Positions 44,625 to 52,376 of a DNA stretch of 64,000 nucleotides are shown here, one piece after another. A program made the position numbers and the translations under genes. The notes below the pieces were generated by a model that saw nothing but the letters and a program-made list of their open reading frames with translations, made no database searches and was not told where the DNA came from. The DNA comes from Pseudoalteromonas shioyasakiensis (GTDB lineage: Bacteria > Pseudomonadota > Gammaproteobacteria > Enterobacterales > Alteromonadaceae), in assembly GCF_019134595.1 (NCBI RefSeq), contig NZ_CP077771.1, positions 434,001-498,000 of the forward strand, given 5' to 3'. Position 1 is the stretch's first letter. Every line of letters begins with the position of its first letter.

Positions 44625-44965
44625 AACCAATCCTTAATCAATGAAAGGGCCAGCAATTGCCCACCAGTTGTTAGTAAAATAGTGATCCAAACAGTCTTTA
44701 AAGACTTAACGGCAAATACCCAAATAAACACACAACAGTAAAAAAATACCGATAGAGTCGTGGTTAACAGCACGCTGTCGAGTTTATTAAGTGGTAATAA
44801 CACAGCTAGTAATGAAATAAGCACACTGGTAAAGGCGTAACCACCAATGATGGCTGCAACGAAACGCAAAAACACAGCAACACGATAAGATAGGCTCACA
44901 GAGCGCTTTTTAGCTGTATTTTTAGGGCGATTGGTTGTCACTGCATCTAATGATTGAGAATGCAT
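44621..44965 (-). CDS. DUF3649-like membrane protein (iron-uptake operon)
   Basis: A 114-residue protein with a basic N-terminus and three TM helices. The pattern SLSYRVAVFLRFVAAIIGGY and the position before a PepSY-TM gene match DUF3649, an accessory of bacterial iron operons. First gene of the three-gene operon, overlapping the next by ATGA. A candidate Fur box lies upstream at 45029. A 19-bp word lies inside it at 44670. Confidence 0.75.
   Translation of the reverse strand: MHSQSLDAVTTNRPKNTAKKRSVSLSYRVAVFLRFVAAIIGGYAFTSVLISLLAVLLPLNKLDSVLLTTTLSVFFYCCVFIWVFAVKSLKTVWITILLTTGGQLLALSLIKDWL
44670..44688 (+). repeat. GTTAGTAAAW-N3-TGATCY word inside the DUF3649-like gene
   Basis: GTTAGTAAAATAGTGATCC, on the strand opposite to the gene and near its 3' end. 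Confidence 0.8.
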
Positions 44966-45028
44966 GATAATCCCTTAAAAAATAACACGAGAAGAAAACC
45001 CCGTATTATATCGCCGACAAACAGAAAA

Positions 45029-45047
45029 GATAGTAGTTATCATTTGC
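45029..45047. promoter_or_regulatory. Candidate Fur box of the PepSY operon
   Basis: GATAGTAGTTATCATTTGC matches the 19-bp Fur consensus GATAATGATAATCATTATC at 13 of 19 positions. It lies 64 bp upstream of the operon's first start codon. Fe-repressed expression would suit the operon's predicted role. Confidence 0.55.
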
Positions 45048-45090
45048 ATAAACGTATTAAATAGTGAAACAGAACCAACTAAGTCGATCG

Positions 45091-45109
45091 GTTAGTAAAA
45101 TAATGATCT
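45091..45109 (+). repeat. GTTAGTAAAW-N3-TGATCY word, intergenic
   Basis: GTTAGTAAAATAATGATCT, between the Fur-box region and the racemase gene. Confidence 0.8.
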
Positions 45110-45166
45110 GCTAGCTTTGTTCTGTGCAATATCATATGGTGTTAAGTAAATAAAAAGGGAGTTGTA

Positions 45167-45859
45167 ATGAAAACAATAGGCTTAATCGGTGGCATGAGTT
45201 GGGAGTCTACACAAAGTTACTACCAGCTTTTAAATCAAGGTGTTAAAAACAAACTTGGGGGTCTGCACAGTGCCAAGATAGTACTCGTCAGTCTCGATTT
45301 TGCAGAAATAGCAGTACTACAACAGCAACAAGATTGGCCACAGATGGCTGAGATACTCATTAAAGCCGCTAAGCAAGTTGAAGCTGCGGGTGCGGATTAT
45401 TTATTAATTTGTACCAACACCATGCATAAACTAGCTGAGCAAGTACAAGCTGCAGTTGCAATTCCTTTGTTACACATTGCAGATGCAGTTGGTGAAAACC
45501 TGATCCAACATAACTTTAAAAAAGTGGCTTTGTTGGGTACCCAGTTCACTATGGAACAAGACTTTTATAAACAACGCCTAGCTGATAATTTCGCCATAGA
45601 CGTGTTAATTCCTGATACACAGGGGCGTGAAACAGTTCATCGTGTGATTTATGATGAACTATGTAAAGGCATCATCAGCCCAGAATCTAAAGCTGAGTAT
45701 TTAACCATTATTGATAATCTAACTCAGCAAGGTGCTGAAGCCATTATTCTTGGTTGCACCGAAATAGCGCTGTTAATTCAACAATCAGATACATCTATTC
45801 CATTACTTGATAGTACAGCACTTCATTGCGCTATGGCGCTTGAGAATAGTTTAAATTAG
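45167..45859 (+). CDS. Aspartate/glutamate racemase family protein (YgeA-like)
   Basis: A 230-residue racemase of the Asp/Glu/hydantoin family. It starts MKTIGLIGGMSWESTQSYYQ, and both catalytic cysteines are visible in LLICTNTMH (about residue 84) and ILGCTEIALL (about 195), as expected for cofactor-independent racemisation. Length and motifs match YgeA-type broad-specificity amino acid racemases. AGGGAG lies before the ATG. First gene of a probable run with a VOC gene 9 bp downstream. It could supply or consume D-amino acids handled by the 11.5-14.8 kb operon. Confidence 0.88.
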   Translation: MKTIGLIGGMSWESTQSYYQLLNQGVKNKLGGLHSAKIVLVSLDFAEIAVLQQQQDWPQMAEILIKAAKQVEAAGADYLLICTNTMHKLAEQVQAAVAIPLLHIADAVGENLIQHNFKKVALLGTQFTMEQDFYKQRLADNFAIDVLIPDTQGRETVHRVIYDELCKGIISPESKAEYLTIIDNLTQQGAEAIILGCTEIALLIQQSDTSIPLLDSTALHCAMALENSLN

Positions 45860-45868
45860 GAGCACACC

Positions 45869-46231
45869 ATGTCGAATCACCATAGCTTAAATTATGTTGA
45901 ATTTGCAGCTAAAGATTTAGCCGCAACAAAGGTATTTTTTCATCAAGTTTTTAAATGGCAATTTACCGATTATGGCCCTGAATACACGGCTTTTAGCGCT
46001 GAATCAGCGGGCCTTGATGGCGGTTTTTATCAAGCCCCATTAACTAGCTTAACCAATAATGGCGGCGCGCTACTGGTGCTTTATTCAAATAATATTAAAG
46101 AGACTCAAGCACAGGTAGAAAAACACGGCGGCACAATTATTAAGCCCTTGTTTGATTTTCCTGGAGGCTGTCGTTTTCACTTCACAGAGCCAAGTGGTAA
46201 TGAGTTAGCAGTTTGGTCAAAGCAAGCATAG
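45869..46231 (+). CDS. VOC-family protein
   Basis: A 120-residue glyoxalase-fold protein: LNYVEFAAKDLAATKVFFHQ at the start and FPGGCRFHFTEPSGNELAVW at the end, with the metal-site Glu in the last strand. AGGAG lies before the ATG, 9 bp after the racemase stop. Substrate unknown. Confidence 0.85.
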   Translation: MSNHHSLNYVEFAAKDLAATKVFFHQVFKWQFTDYGPEYTAFSAESAGLDGGFYQAPLTSLTNNGGALLVLYSNNIKETQAQVEKHGGTIIKPLFDFPGGCRFHFTEPSGNELAVWSKQA

Positions 46232-46248
46232 ATCATATTTTTACTAAC
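46230..46248 (-). repeat. GTTAGTAAAW-N3-TGATCY word before the UDG-like gene
   Basis: Reads GTTAGTAAAAATATGATCT on the minus strand. It fills the 19-bp gap between the VOC stop and the UDG-like ATG, where a ribosome-binding site would be expected. Confidence 0.75.
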
Positions 46249-46250
46249 TC

Positions 46251-46832
46251 ATGAGTACTCAATCATTATTAGAACAAGTTAGTAAATGCGTGATCTGCGA
46301 ACCTCATTTACCACTCGGAGCGCGGCCCGTTATTCAGTTTAATCCGCAGGCTCGCATTTTAATTGCTGGTCAAGCACCGGGAATTAAAGTACATGAAAGT
46401 GGCAAACCTTTTAATGATGCAAGCGGGCAAAGGCTTCGCTCTTGGCTTGGTGTAACAAGCGATGAGTTTTACGATGAGCGCATTTTTGCTATCTTGCCGA
46501 TGGGCTTTTGTTACCCGGGCAAAGGAAAATCAGGTGATTTACCGCCAAGAAAAGAGTGCGCGATTGCATGGCGTGAAAAGCTCTTAGCGCAACTCAATAA
46601 TATTGAGCTGACAATTATCTTAGGTAAGTACGCGCAGGCATATCATTTACCCCACACTAAGCAGCTACCCTTAACTGAGTTAGTAAAATCGTGGCGTGAA
46701 TATTGGCCAAATTACTTGCCACTTCCTCACCCAAGCCCTCGAAATAATATCTGGCTAAAGAAAAATCCGTGGTTTGAGCAACAAGTATTGCCTGAGCTTA
46801 GTAGTAAAATACGTGCAATTTTAGCAAGGTAA
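46251..46832 (+). CDS. Uracil-DNA glycosylase family protein
   Basis: A 193-residue member of the UDG superfamily. Motif A is ILIAGQAPGIKVHESGKPFN (about residues 37-56) and the C-terminal motif is LPHPSPRNNIWLKKNPWF (about 160-177). An N-terminal pair of Cys (KCVICEPH) is visible, but I do not see enough cysteines for the Fe-S cluster of family 4 enzymes. The catalytic motif differs from family 1, so activity on uracil is uncertain. The ATG lacks a clear ribosome-binding site. One complete (46278) and one partial (46679) 19-bp word lie in it. Confidence 0.82.
   Translation: MSTQSLLEQVSKCVICEPHLPLGARPVIQFNPQARILIAGQAPGIKVHESGKPFNDASGQRLRSWLGVTSDEFYDERIFAILPMGFCYPGKGKSGDLPPRKECAIAWREKLLAQLNNIELTIILGKYAQAYHLPHTKQLPLTELVKSWREYWPNYLPLPHPSPRNNIWLKKNPWFEQQVLPELSSKIRAILAR
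46278..46296 (+). repeat. GTTAGTAAAW-N3-TGATCY word inside the UDG-like gene
   Basis: GTTAGTAAATGCGTGATCT, on the coding strand. A partial copy lies at 46679-46697 (GTTAGTAAAATCGTGGCGT). Confidence 0.8.
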
Positions 46833-46835
46833 AAA

Positions 46836-47570
46836 ATGGAAAATAACTTTTTTGCTGAAAACGGCTACTACCATGTAAAGGGCCTTTACACAGAGAGTGA
46901 GCTTAGCAAGGTAAGGCCAATTCTCGATAAATTTCATCAACACTGGTTGCAAGAAAACCAATCTTTTTACCAATCTAGAGGTATTAATAGCTCAGGTTTG
47001 ACTGGTGCTGCATGTTTAAGTGTTGAGGAAAAGTTTACTCTTTTTGAGTTTGTCAGCGCCCACACACTATTGAAACAGGTTAAGGGCATTGTTGCTGAGC
47101 CCCAGTTTATGAATACTCAACTATTCTTTAACCCTTACAACCCTAAACAGGCAAATTATTGGCACCGCGATATGCAGTATCACTTAGAGCTTGATGCACA
47201 AAAGGCCGCTATTAGCGGCCCTGAAGTATTACATTGCCGCGTTGCTTTTGAAGATGAACCGGGAATAGAACTAATACCGGGTAGTCATAAAAACTGGGAT
47301 TCTGATGAAGAGTTAACAGTTAGATTAGAGCAACAGGGCGCTCGAAATAGTTACTCACTAACTCGTGGTAAAAGTGTAGCACTCAAAAAAGGTGACTTAC
47401 TCATATTTTCGGCAAATATGATCCATCGGGGCTTGTATGGCATGAATCGTTTTGCCCTAGATATTTTGTACTTTGAACGTCACCCAAGCCTTAATGAATT
47501 TGTACAAACTGGATTTTTACCAACTGCAGAACAAAAGCAGCATCTAAAAAACGCAATGGTATTCAAGTAA
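46836..47570 (+). CDS. Phytanoyl-CoA dioxygenase (PhyH) family protein
   Basis: A 244-residue Fe(II)/2-oxoglutarate dioxygenase. The HxD pair is in NYWHRDMQYH (about residue 110), the distal His in ANMIHRGLYG (about 198), and the 2-oxoglutarate-binding Arg follows in NRFALDILYF. N-terminal FFAENGYYHVKGLYTESEL is typical of PhyH. Substrate unknown; such enzymes hydroxylate small molecules. It starts 3 bp after the UDG-like gene. A 17-bp palindrome lies within its first codons (46874). Confidence 0.87.
   Translation: MENNFFAENGYYHVKGLYTESELSKVRPILDKFHQHWLQENQSFYQSRGINSSGLTGAACLSVEEKFTLFEFVSAHTLLKQVKGIVAEPQFMNTQLFFNPYNPKQANYWHRDMQYHLELDAQKAAISGPEVLHCRVAFEDEPGIELIPGSHKNWDSDEELTVRLEQQGARNSYSLTRGKSVALKKGDLLIFSANMIHRGLYGMNRFALDILYFERHPSLNEFVQTGFLPTAEQKQHLKNAMVFK
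46874..46890. repeat. 17-bp dispersed palindrome inside the PhyH-like gene
   Basis: TGTAAAGGGCCTTTACA, a fully self-complementary version apart from its odd centre. Confidence 0.85.
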
Positions 47571-47573
47571 GCA

Positions 47574-47603
47574 TAAAAAAGCGGCTCACTCGCCGCTTTC
47601 TTT
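47574..47603. terminator. Bidirectional terminator between convergent genes
   Basis: Stem AAAGCGGC / GCCGCTTT with a TCACTC loop, with an A-run to the left and CTTTATTT to the right, placed between the PhyH-like gene and the exported-protein gene. Confidence 0.9.
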
Positions 47604-47617
47604 ATTTGATAGTGCTG

Positions 47618-48175
47618 TTACTGCAACATTGCGAACAATTCTTTTAACTGCGGCATATATTGCTTAACTAAGTTAACGTTACTTTCGCTAACATCAGCTG
47701 TTGCAGTACTTGCTTTAACACCTTCTAAAGCTCCCACCATTGAGCGTGTGCCCGCATCAGATGATGATGCCGTAAGGCTTTGTAAACCGCTCATTGCTTG
47801 GTTTACACGTTGCTTATTCTCTTCAGACATACCCGCTTTAAGGTTTTCTAAATATGCCATTGATACCTCTGAACCAACTGTTACTAACTGCTCAGGTGTG
47901 AAACCATATTGTTTGGTAAGGGCTGCAAACTCAGTATAAAGCTCATGCTCTTTGATATGACCCAGCGCATCCATAACTGACGAACTGTTAACGCCATCAG
48001 AACCGCCTAACATACCACCAAGGTTTACAGTATCTAACTCAGATTGGTTTTGCGACCAGTTTACAACTGCAGGTAAGGCTTTAATATAACGCTGTAGCTG
48101 GTTTTCTGTAATATCTTCTGCAAAGCTAGAAAAACTCATCGCAAGTAGGCTTATAGAAATAAGTAGTGCTTTCAT
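47618..48175 (-). CDS. Exported protein of unknown function
   Basis: About 185 residues. The second of two adjacent ATG codons (48175) has the better spacing from AAGGAG and gives a signal peptide MKALLISISLLAMSFSSFA. The mature part is helical and rich in Ser/Ala/Gly, with a Gly-Ser segment (GGMLGGSDGVNSSSV). No motif I recognise. Confidence 0.72.
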   Translation of the reverse strand: MKALLISISLLAMSFSSFAEDITENQLQRYIKALPAVVNWSQNQSELDTVNLGGMLGGSDGVNSSSVMDALGHIKEHELYTEFAALTKQYGFTPEQLVTVGSEVSMAYLENLKAGMSEENKQRVNQAMSGLQSLTASSSDAGTRSMVGALEGVKASTATADVSESNVNLVKQYMPQLKELFAMLQ

Positions 48176-48278
48176 CATGATCTCCTTTCTTTCAAAATGG
48201 TTAGCAACCGGCGCAAATAGTCGAGCTATTATGTTTAGCCAATTACAAATGTTACAATGTCTTTTTTACCACAGCTAA

Positions 48279-48701
48279 ATGAACCTGATGTTAACTATTT
48301 CTAATACCGTTAAAATTGATGAATGGGAACTCGACTTTAGTGCGATCCGCTCACAAGGCGCGGGCGGACAGAACGTCAACAAAGTGGCCACAGCTATTCA
48401 TCTTCGTTTTGATATTAATCGCTCAAAGTTACCTGACTTTTACAAACAACGTTTGCTTAATTTAAATGACTCTCGAATTACCAAAGAGGGCGTTATTGTC
48501 ATTAAGTCGCAAAGTCATCGCACGCAAGAAATGAACAAAGAAGATGCGCTTAATCGTTTGAAAGAGTTAATCGTTAACGCGACACAAGTACAAAAGAAAC
48601 GTAAAGCAACAAAACCAAGCAAAAGTTCTCAGAGAAAACGCATGGACTCTAAAACAAAAAGAGGACAAACAAAATCATTAAGAAAAAATGTAAAATTCTA
48701 A
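48279..48701 (+). CDS. arfB: Alternative ribosome-rescue factor ArfB (YaeJ)
   Basis: A 140-residue GGQ protein: RSQGAGGQNVNKVATAIHLR (GGQ about residues 29-31), then SQSHRTQEMNKEDAL, and a C-terminal Lys/Arg-rich tail that enters the mRNA channel of stalled ribosomes in this family. It hydrolyses peptidyl-tRNA on non-stop ribosomes. The length and lack of a codon-recognition domain separate it from RF1 and RF2. A second in-frame ATG lies three codons in. Monocistronic. Confidence 0.93.
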   Translation: MNLMLTISNTVKIDEWELDFSAIRSQGAGGQNVNKVATAIHLRFDINRSKLPDFYKQRLLNLNDSRITKEGVIVIKSQSHRTQEMNKEDALNRLKELIVNATQVQKKRKATKPSKSSQRKRMDSKTKRGQTKSLRKNVKF

Positions 48702-48836
48702 CTTTCATATCAGAATATCGTTTCAAAAATAAGCAGAACTGTAAAGAAGTGTAACTTGTTAACAAAGTTAATTGATGGTTAATCCTGCCGCGTCTATAAT
48801 AGTCATACAATCTCACCACTAATGAAGGAGCCGCGT

Positions 48837-49157
48837 ATGGGCCAGAAATCACGCATTGTTGCCGCTGCAATGATAACGCTGTCAGCTTTGCCTATGTCGA
48901 GTTTTGCTGTAGATTCATGGCAAGCCGGAAGCGCGTATCCTCAAGGTAGTGAAACCTGTTATAACGAAATTCTTTATAAAGCTAGATGGTGGGCAACCCC
49001 AGGAGAAGAGCCTGGCAGTTCACAATGGGGTGCTTGGGTTGCAGATGTCGCCTCAAAAACCTGTGTACAGAGTGTTGTAAAAAAACAAGACGATTTACTT
49101 AAGTCTTTACCCACAATTTTCGAACCAAATAACAATAAAAAAGGGAGTTCTGATTAA
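48837..49157 (+). CDS. Small secreted stand-alone chitin-binding (CBM5/12) protein
   Basis: A 106-residue protein starting at ATG 48837, set by a perfect AAGGAG six bases upstream. A signal peptide (MGQKSRIVAAAMITLSALPM...SSFA) is followed by one CBM5/12 module: WQAGSAYPQGSETCYNEILY and ARWWATPGEEPGSSQWGAWV keep the aromatic residues of chitinase chitin-binding domains, with two Cys. There is no catalytic domain and the tail is a short Asn/Lys-rich stretch. It would bind chitin or a related polysaccharide outside the cell. A terminator overlaps the stop codon. Confidence 0.85.
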   Translation: MGQKSRIVAAAMITLSALPMSSFAVDSWQAGSAYPQGSETCYNEILYKARWWATPGEEPGSSQWGAWVADVASKTCVQSVVKKQDDLLKSLPTIFEPNNNKKGSSD

Positions 49158-49168
49158 CTCCCTTTTTT
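49137..49168. terminator. Bidirectional terminator after the chitin-binding protein gene
   Basis: Stem AAAAAAGGGAGTT / AACTCCCTTTTTT with a 6-nt loop; the gene's TAA stop overlaps it. It also ends the convergent efflux operon. Confidence 0.93.
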
Positions 49169-49173
49169 AATCT

Positions 49174-50208
49174 TTAATCAAACGTGTGATGCCTTGTCAT
49201 TGCAAAGCGATTTAAGATGTGATGCATTATATACACCGCACATAAGCTCAATAGTATGGCCACAGACACCGACGAAAAACGATAGAGCGCGCTGTAAACC
49301 AGATCTTGCCCCGGCCCTAATGACTGGCCAAATAAAATACCAAATGTCGTGATAATACCAAAGCCAACACCCGGAATACCGCCACCAATTATGTGATAAC
49401 GACTAAAGATAAAGGTCAAAATCCACAGAATTAACGCAGGAAATATCAAAATATCTGTATGGTTATACAAAAATAACTGTGCCACTAACGCTAAGTTACA
49501 ACCAATTAGGGTGCCTATCGCGCGTTGCCATGCTGCCATACCCGCCGCTTTCCAGCACAACGAAAACAATATCAGTACCGAGGCCGCTTGAGCAGAGATA
49601 GAATCTTGTAAATCAAATACCTGAAATACAACAAATGATAAGGTCGCTACGGTTGAACAAAGTAAGACTTCATGGCGCACACTTTCTTTTGCTTTCTCTG
49701 GCATTACCCGACCTTGGCGCGGTGCAACATCAGGAAATAAACCATGCATTAGCATCGAAAACAGCACAGTTACGACAACTGCAACCGCGTTACTAATGAT
49801 CAGCGGATAAATACTGACTCCACCGCCGGTGTAGGTCGAAAAATGTAATTGAATCGACAAGCTCACCACCGTTGTGGCGCCAAATAAAAAGTTAGCGCCA
49901 CGGCTCATTTGATAGAACAAAAAGGCAAAGGCTATAAAGCTCATCATTGTCATTACAACAGGCAAGTGTGCAAACAATCCTTGCACAACTAGCACAAACA
50001 GTGCACTAAACACCGCGCCTGCGTAAAACTGACGAATAATATGCATGTTAAGCACAGGCACTAAACCGAGCAGTAGCATCGGGTAAACAGTGAAAAATAT
50101 GCCATTCGGCCAGTTCATCAATTTTGCCAGTGAAAACCCTAATGCTGAGCCCGTAGCAATGCGTAAAGCTTGGCGTAAGCCATTACCATCGAGTTGCAAT
50201 ACTGACAT
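49174..50208 (-). CDS. DUF2955/FUSC-like inner-membrane efflux protein
   Basis: A 344-residue polytopic protein with two blocks of TM helices, the layout of aromatic acid exporter (FUSC/DUF2955) proteins. Start MSVLQLDGNGLRQALRIATG; the second half begins RHEVLLCSTVATLSFVVFQV. It is the last gene of the marR-hlyD operon. Together with the adaptor it likely exports an aromatic or amphipathic compound; an outer-membrane channel gene is absent from the operon. Confidence 0.82.
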   Translation of the reverse strand: MSVLQLDGNGLRQALRIATGSALGFSLAKLMNWPNGIFFTVYPMLLLGLVPVLNMHIIRQFYAGAVFSALFVLVVQGLFAHLPVVMTMMSFIAFAFLFYQMSRGANFLFGATTVVSLSIQLHFSTYTGGGVSIYPLIISNAVAVVVTVLFSMLMHGLFPDVAPRQGRVMPEKAKESVRHEVLLCSTVATLSFVVFQVFDLQDSISAQAASVLILFSLCWKAAGMAAWQRAIGTLIGCNLALVAQLFLYNHTDILIFPALILWILTFIFSRYHIIGGGIPGVGFGIITTFGILFGQSLGPGQDLVYSALYRFSSVSVAILLSLCAVYIMHHILNRFAMTRHHTFD

Positions 50209-50221
50209 AACTCACCCAGCC

Positions 50222-51283
50222 TTAGTAAATGAAGTGCAGAACACTAATGAAGCGAATTTGCATGCTTGCAAACCAGCTGCCAATGCTAGAATCAGGCAGA
50301 AGTTGCACAGTTGCACGCGCACCACTTGGAAATTTTGCCAGCATCTGGTGTTCATCTAGCTGAATATGGATACGTTGACGCTGTGCATCTCGTACCCAAC
50401 GGTTGCTGCTTTCAGTGGCACTGAGTAAACCGTTAGGATTAAGCTGGCCATCACTCACACCCGCTTCAAAACTAACAATTTTGCCCGTAAATACTTTGCC
50501 CGGTAGCGCATCAAAGCTGACTTTTGCAGTACTACCAATTTGCACATGAACTAAAGACTTTTCACGAAAATCTGCCACTAAGTCAGCTTTATTAGCAACA
50601 ATCGCCATTAACGGCTGGCCTTTATTAGCATACGTACCCGGTGTTACCTGTAAGTTTGCTGTTTTACCGTCAGTATCGGCTGTCACTGTGGTGTACGACA
50701 GGTTTAATTTGGCTTGCTCAAGCTGGTTTTGAGCATGACGAAGCGCTAAATTGTCATCCCCTATTTTACCGCGCGCTAATTTAGCCTCGCTAAGCTGGGC
50801 TTCAATTGCAGCTACGTTGGCTTTGCTTGATTGATAGTTTGCATTGATTGTTTCGTACTCTTGCTCTGAAATAGAGCGCTTTTTCAATAGCGACTCACCG
50901 CGTTCGAACAGTAATGTTTGCTCATGTAGCTTAGCTTGAGCAGCCGCTAACTGTGCTTCTATTGCTTTCACACTGCTATCTAAACGTTGGTTTTGTAGTT
51001 TTGCATCATCATAAGCAAGTTCAGCTTGTTGCACGGCAAGCTCAAACGGCTCGTCGTTAATCTTAAACAAGGCTTGCTGTTTTTCGACAGCTTGATTATT
51101 GGTCACTAATACGTCAATCACTCGCCCACTTACTTGCGGGGTCACTTGCACAACCGGGTGATACACACGGGCCTGCGGTGTGACAGGCATATACAGATCA
51201 GCAATCACAAAATATAAAAATAAAACAATAAAACCCGCTAAAGAGACTTTTACGTAACGGGCAAACTTTTGATCTGGTGTCAT
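50222..51283 (-). CDS. HlyD/EmrA-type membrane-fusion protein
   Basis: A 353-residue adaptor. One N-terminal TM helix (residues about 15-32), a biotinyl-lipoyl half VYHPVVQVTPQVSGRVIDVL, a long coiled-coil hairpin (about residues 85-190), the second lipoyl half with TVTADTDGKTANLQVTPGTY, and a beta-barrel (ADFREKSLVHVQIGSTAKVSFDALPG). It bridges the inner-membrane pump to an outer-membrane channel. It lies between the MarR-type regulator and the DUF2955-type protein in one operon. Confidence 0.9.
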   Translation of the reverse strand: MTPDQKFARYVKVSLAGFIVLFLYFVIADLYMPVTPQARVYHPVVQVTPQVSGRVIDVLVTNNQAVEKQQALFKINDEPFELAVQQAELAYDDAKLQNQRLDSSVKAIEAQLAAAQAKLHEQTLLFERGESLLKKRSISEQEYETINANYQSSKANVAAIEAQLSEAKLARGKIGDDNLALRHAQNQLEQAKLNLSYTTVTADTDGKTANLQVTPGTYANKGQPLMAIVANKADLVADFREKSLVHVQIGSTAKVSFDALPGKVFTGKIVSFEAGVSDGQLNPNGLLSATESSNRWVRDAQRQRIHIQLDEHQMLAKFPSGARATVQLLPDSSIGSWFASMQIRFISVLHFIY

Positions 51284-51287
51284 AACG

Positions 51288-51764
51288 TTACTTATCTCCT
51301 GAATAATGACGGATACACTGGCGAGCGTTTTGCTCCATCTGAATTAAACCATGCGCCATGGTATCGAGTTGTTCAGTGGTTAAATCGGCATAAAGATGCT
51401 GTTTCACATCGGCAATAATCACCTGCAGTGTGTCTAACAATTGTAGACCTTGCTCAGAGAAGTACAGACGCTTACTGCGTTTATCTTCGGCATCAGCTTT
51501 ACGAGCAATAATCTCTTGCTGCTCAAGCTGCTTAATAGTGCGAGTTAGTGAAGGCATTTCAATGCCTAAGCTATTTGCCAACTCTTGTTGCGTACAACCT
51601 TGGTTTAGATGAAACAGGTGCATCATCGCGGTCCAGCGAGATTGTGTAAGCCCCAAAGGCTCAACCGCCAAAGTGACAGCATCGCGACATAAACGATGCA
51701 CACGGCCCATACTGCCGCATAATGTTAAATCAAGAGTTTCGTGAAAAGGGGGAGTGGAAGACAT
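51288..51764 (-). CDS. MarR-family transcriptional regulator
   Basis: About 158 residues from ATG 51764, chosen for the GGAG six bases upstream; an in-frame start also exists at 51776. The winged-helix core is visible: LTQSRWTAMMHLFHLNQGCT, QQELANSLGIEMPSLTRTIK (recognition helix) and the wing DAEDKRSKRLYFSEQG. It heads an efflux operon. Two palindromic SlyA-like operators lie just upstream, pointing to autorepression relieved by a ligand. Confidence 0.92.
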   Translation of the reverse strand: MSSTPPFHETLDLTLCGSMGRVHRLCRDAVTLAVEPLGLTQSRWTAMMHLFHLNQGCTQQELANSLGIEMPSLTRTIKQLEQQEIIARKADAEDKRSKRLYFSEQGLQLLDTLQVIIADVKQHLYADLTTEQLDTMAHGLIQMEQNARQCIRHYSGDK

Positions 51765-51778
51765 GATGCGCTCCATTT

Positions 51779-51820
51779 ACTTAGCATGCTAACTATTTTA
51801 ATGTAGTTAGCATGCTAAGT
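51779..51820. promoter_or_regulatory. Double palindromic operator of the MarR efflux operon
   Basis: A 17-bp perfect inverted repeat ACTTAGCATGCTAACTA / TAGTTAGCATGCTAAGT with an 8-bp spacer. Each arm contains the perfect 12-bp palindrome TTAGCATGCTAA, which differs in one base from the SlyA consensus TTAGCAAGCTAA. The two palindromes are centred 26 bp apart, and the site begins 15 bp upstream of the marR start. Confidence 0.85.
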
Positions 51821-51899
51821 AAATATTAGTGCAATTAATAAAATAGATAGCTATGTTCGATAAAAGCGAACAACGGCAAAAGTTGTCTGCTAGATAACA

Positions 51900-52376
51900 C
51901 TATTTCGCAATTAACTCTTTAATATGGCTTTCATAGAGGTCTAATTTATCAGCTACAAACCCTGTGTGTTGGAACCGTACTATGCCTTCTTTATCGATTA
52001 AAAAGCTGCTCGGCATCCCTTTAAGTTGGTATTGTCTGCCAATAACAGCATCTGGGTCGTAAATAATATTAAAGTTCACTGCAAACTCTGCTAAAAATGC
52101 ATCGGCATCACTGCGCTCAACATCAATGTTTACAGCTATGACTTTAAGGCCTTGCTGTTGATACTTGCTCTGCATGGCTATAAACCAAGGAAACGAGCGT
52201 CGACACGGGCTGCACCAAGATGCCCAGAAATCGAGTAACACGACTTGCCCTTTGTATTGATTCAATAGTTTAGACAACTGCTGCTGACTTGCAGCTAAAG
52301 GTGGGAGAGAAGGGTGCTCTGCCATAGCAGCAGAGCTCGTAAGTAAAATAAATGCAATTAAGGCGTATTTGATCAT
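51900..52376 (-). CDS. TlpA-like periplasmic thioredoxin
   Basis: About 158 residues from ATG 52376, which overlaps the preceding stop by ATGA and gives the signal peptide MIKYALIAFILLTSSAAMA. The thioredoxin fold has the active site FWASWCSPCRRSFPWF (CxxC about residues 53-56) and a cis-Pro in LKGMPSSFLID. TlpA/ResA-type proteins reduce disulfides in the periplasm. It is the third gene of an operon with the split spermidine-synthase-like pair. Confidence 0.88.
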   Translation of the reverse strand: MIKYALIAFILLTSSAAMAEHPSLPPLAASQQQLSKLLNQYKGQVVLLDFWASWCSPCRRSFPWFIAMQSKYQQQGLKVIAVNIDVERSDADAFLAEFAVNFNIIYDPDAVIGRQYQLKGMPSSFLIDKEGIVRFQHTGFVADKLDLYESHIKELIAK

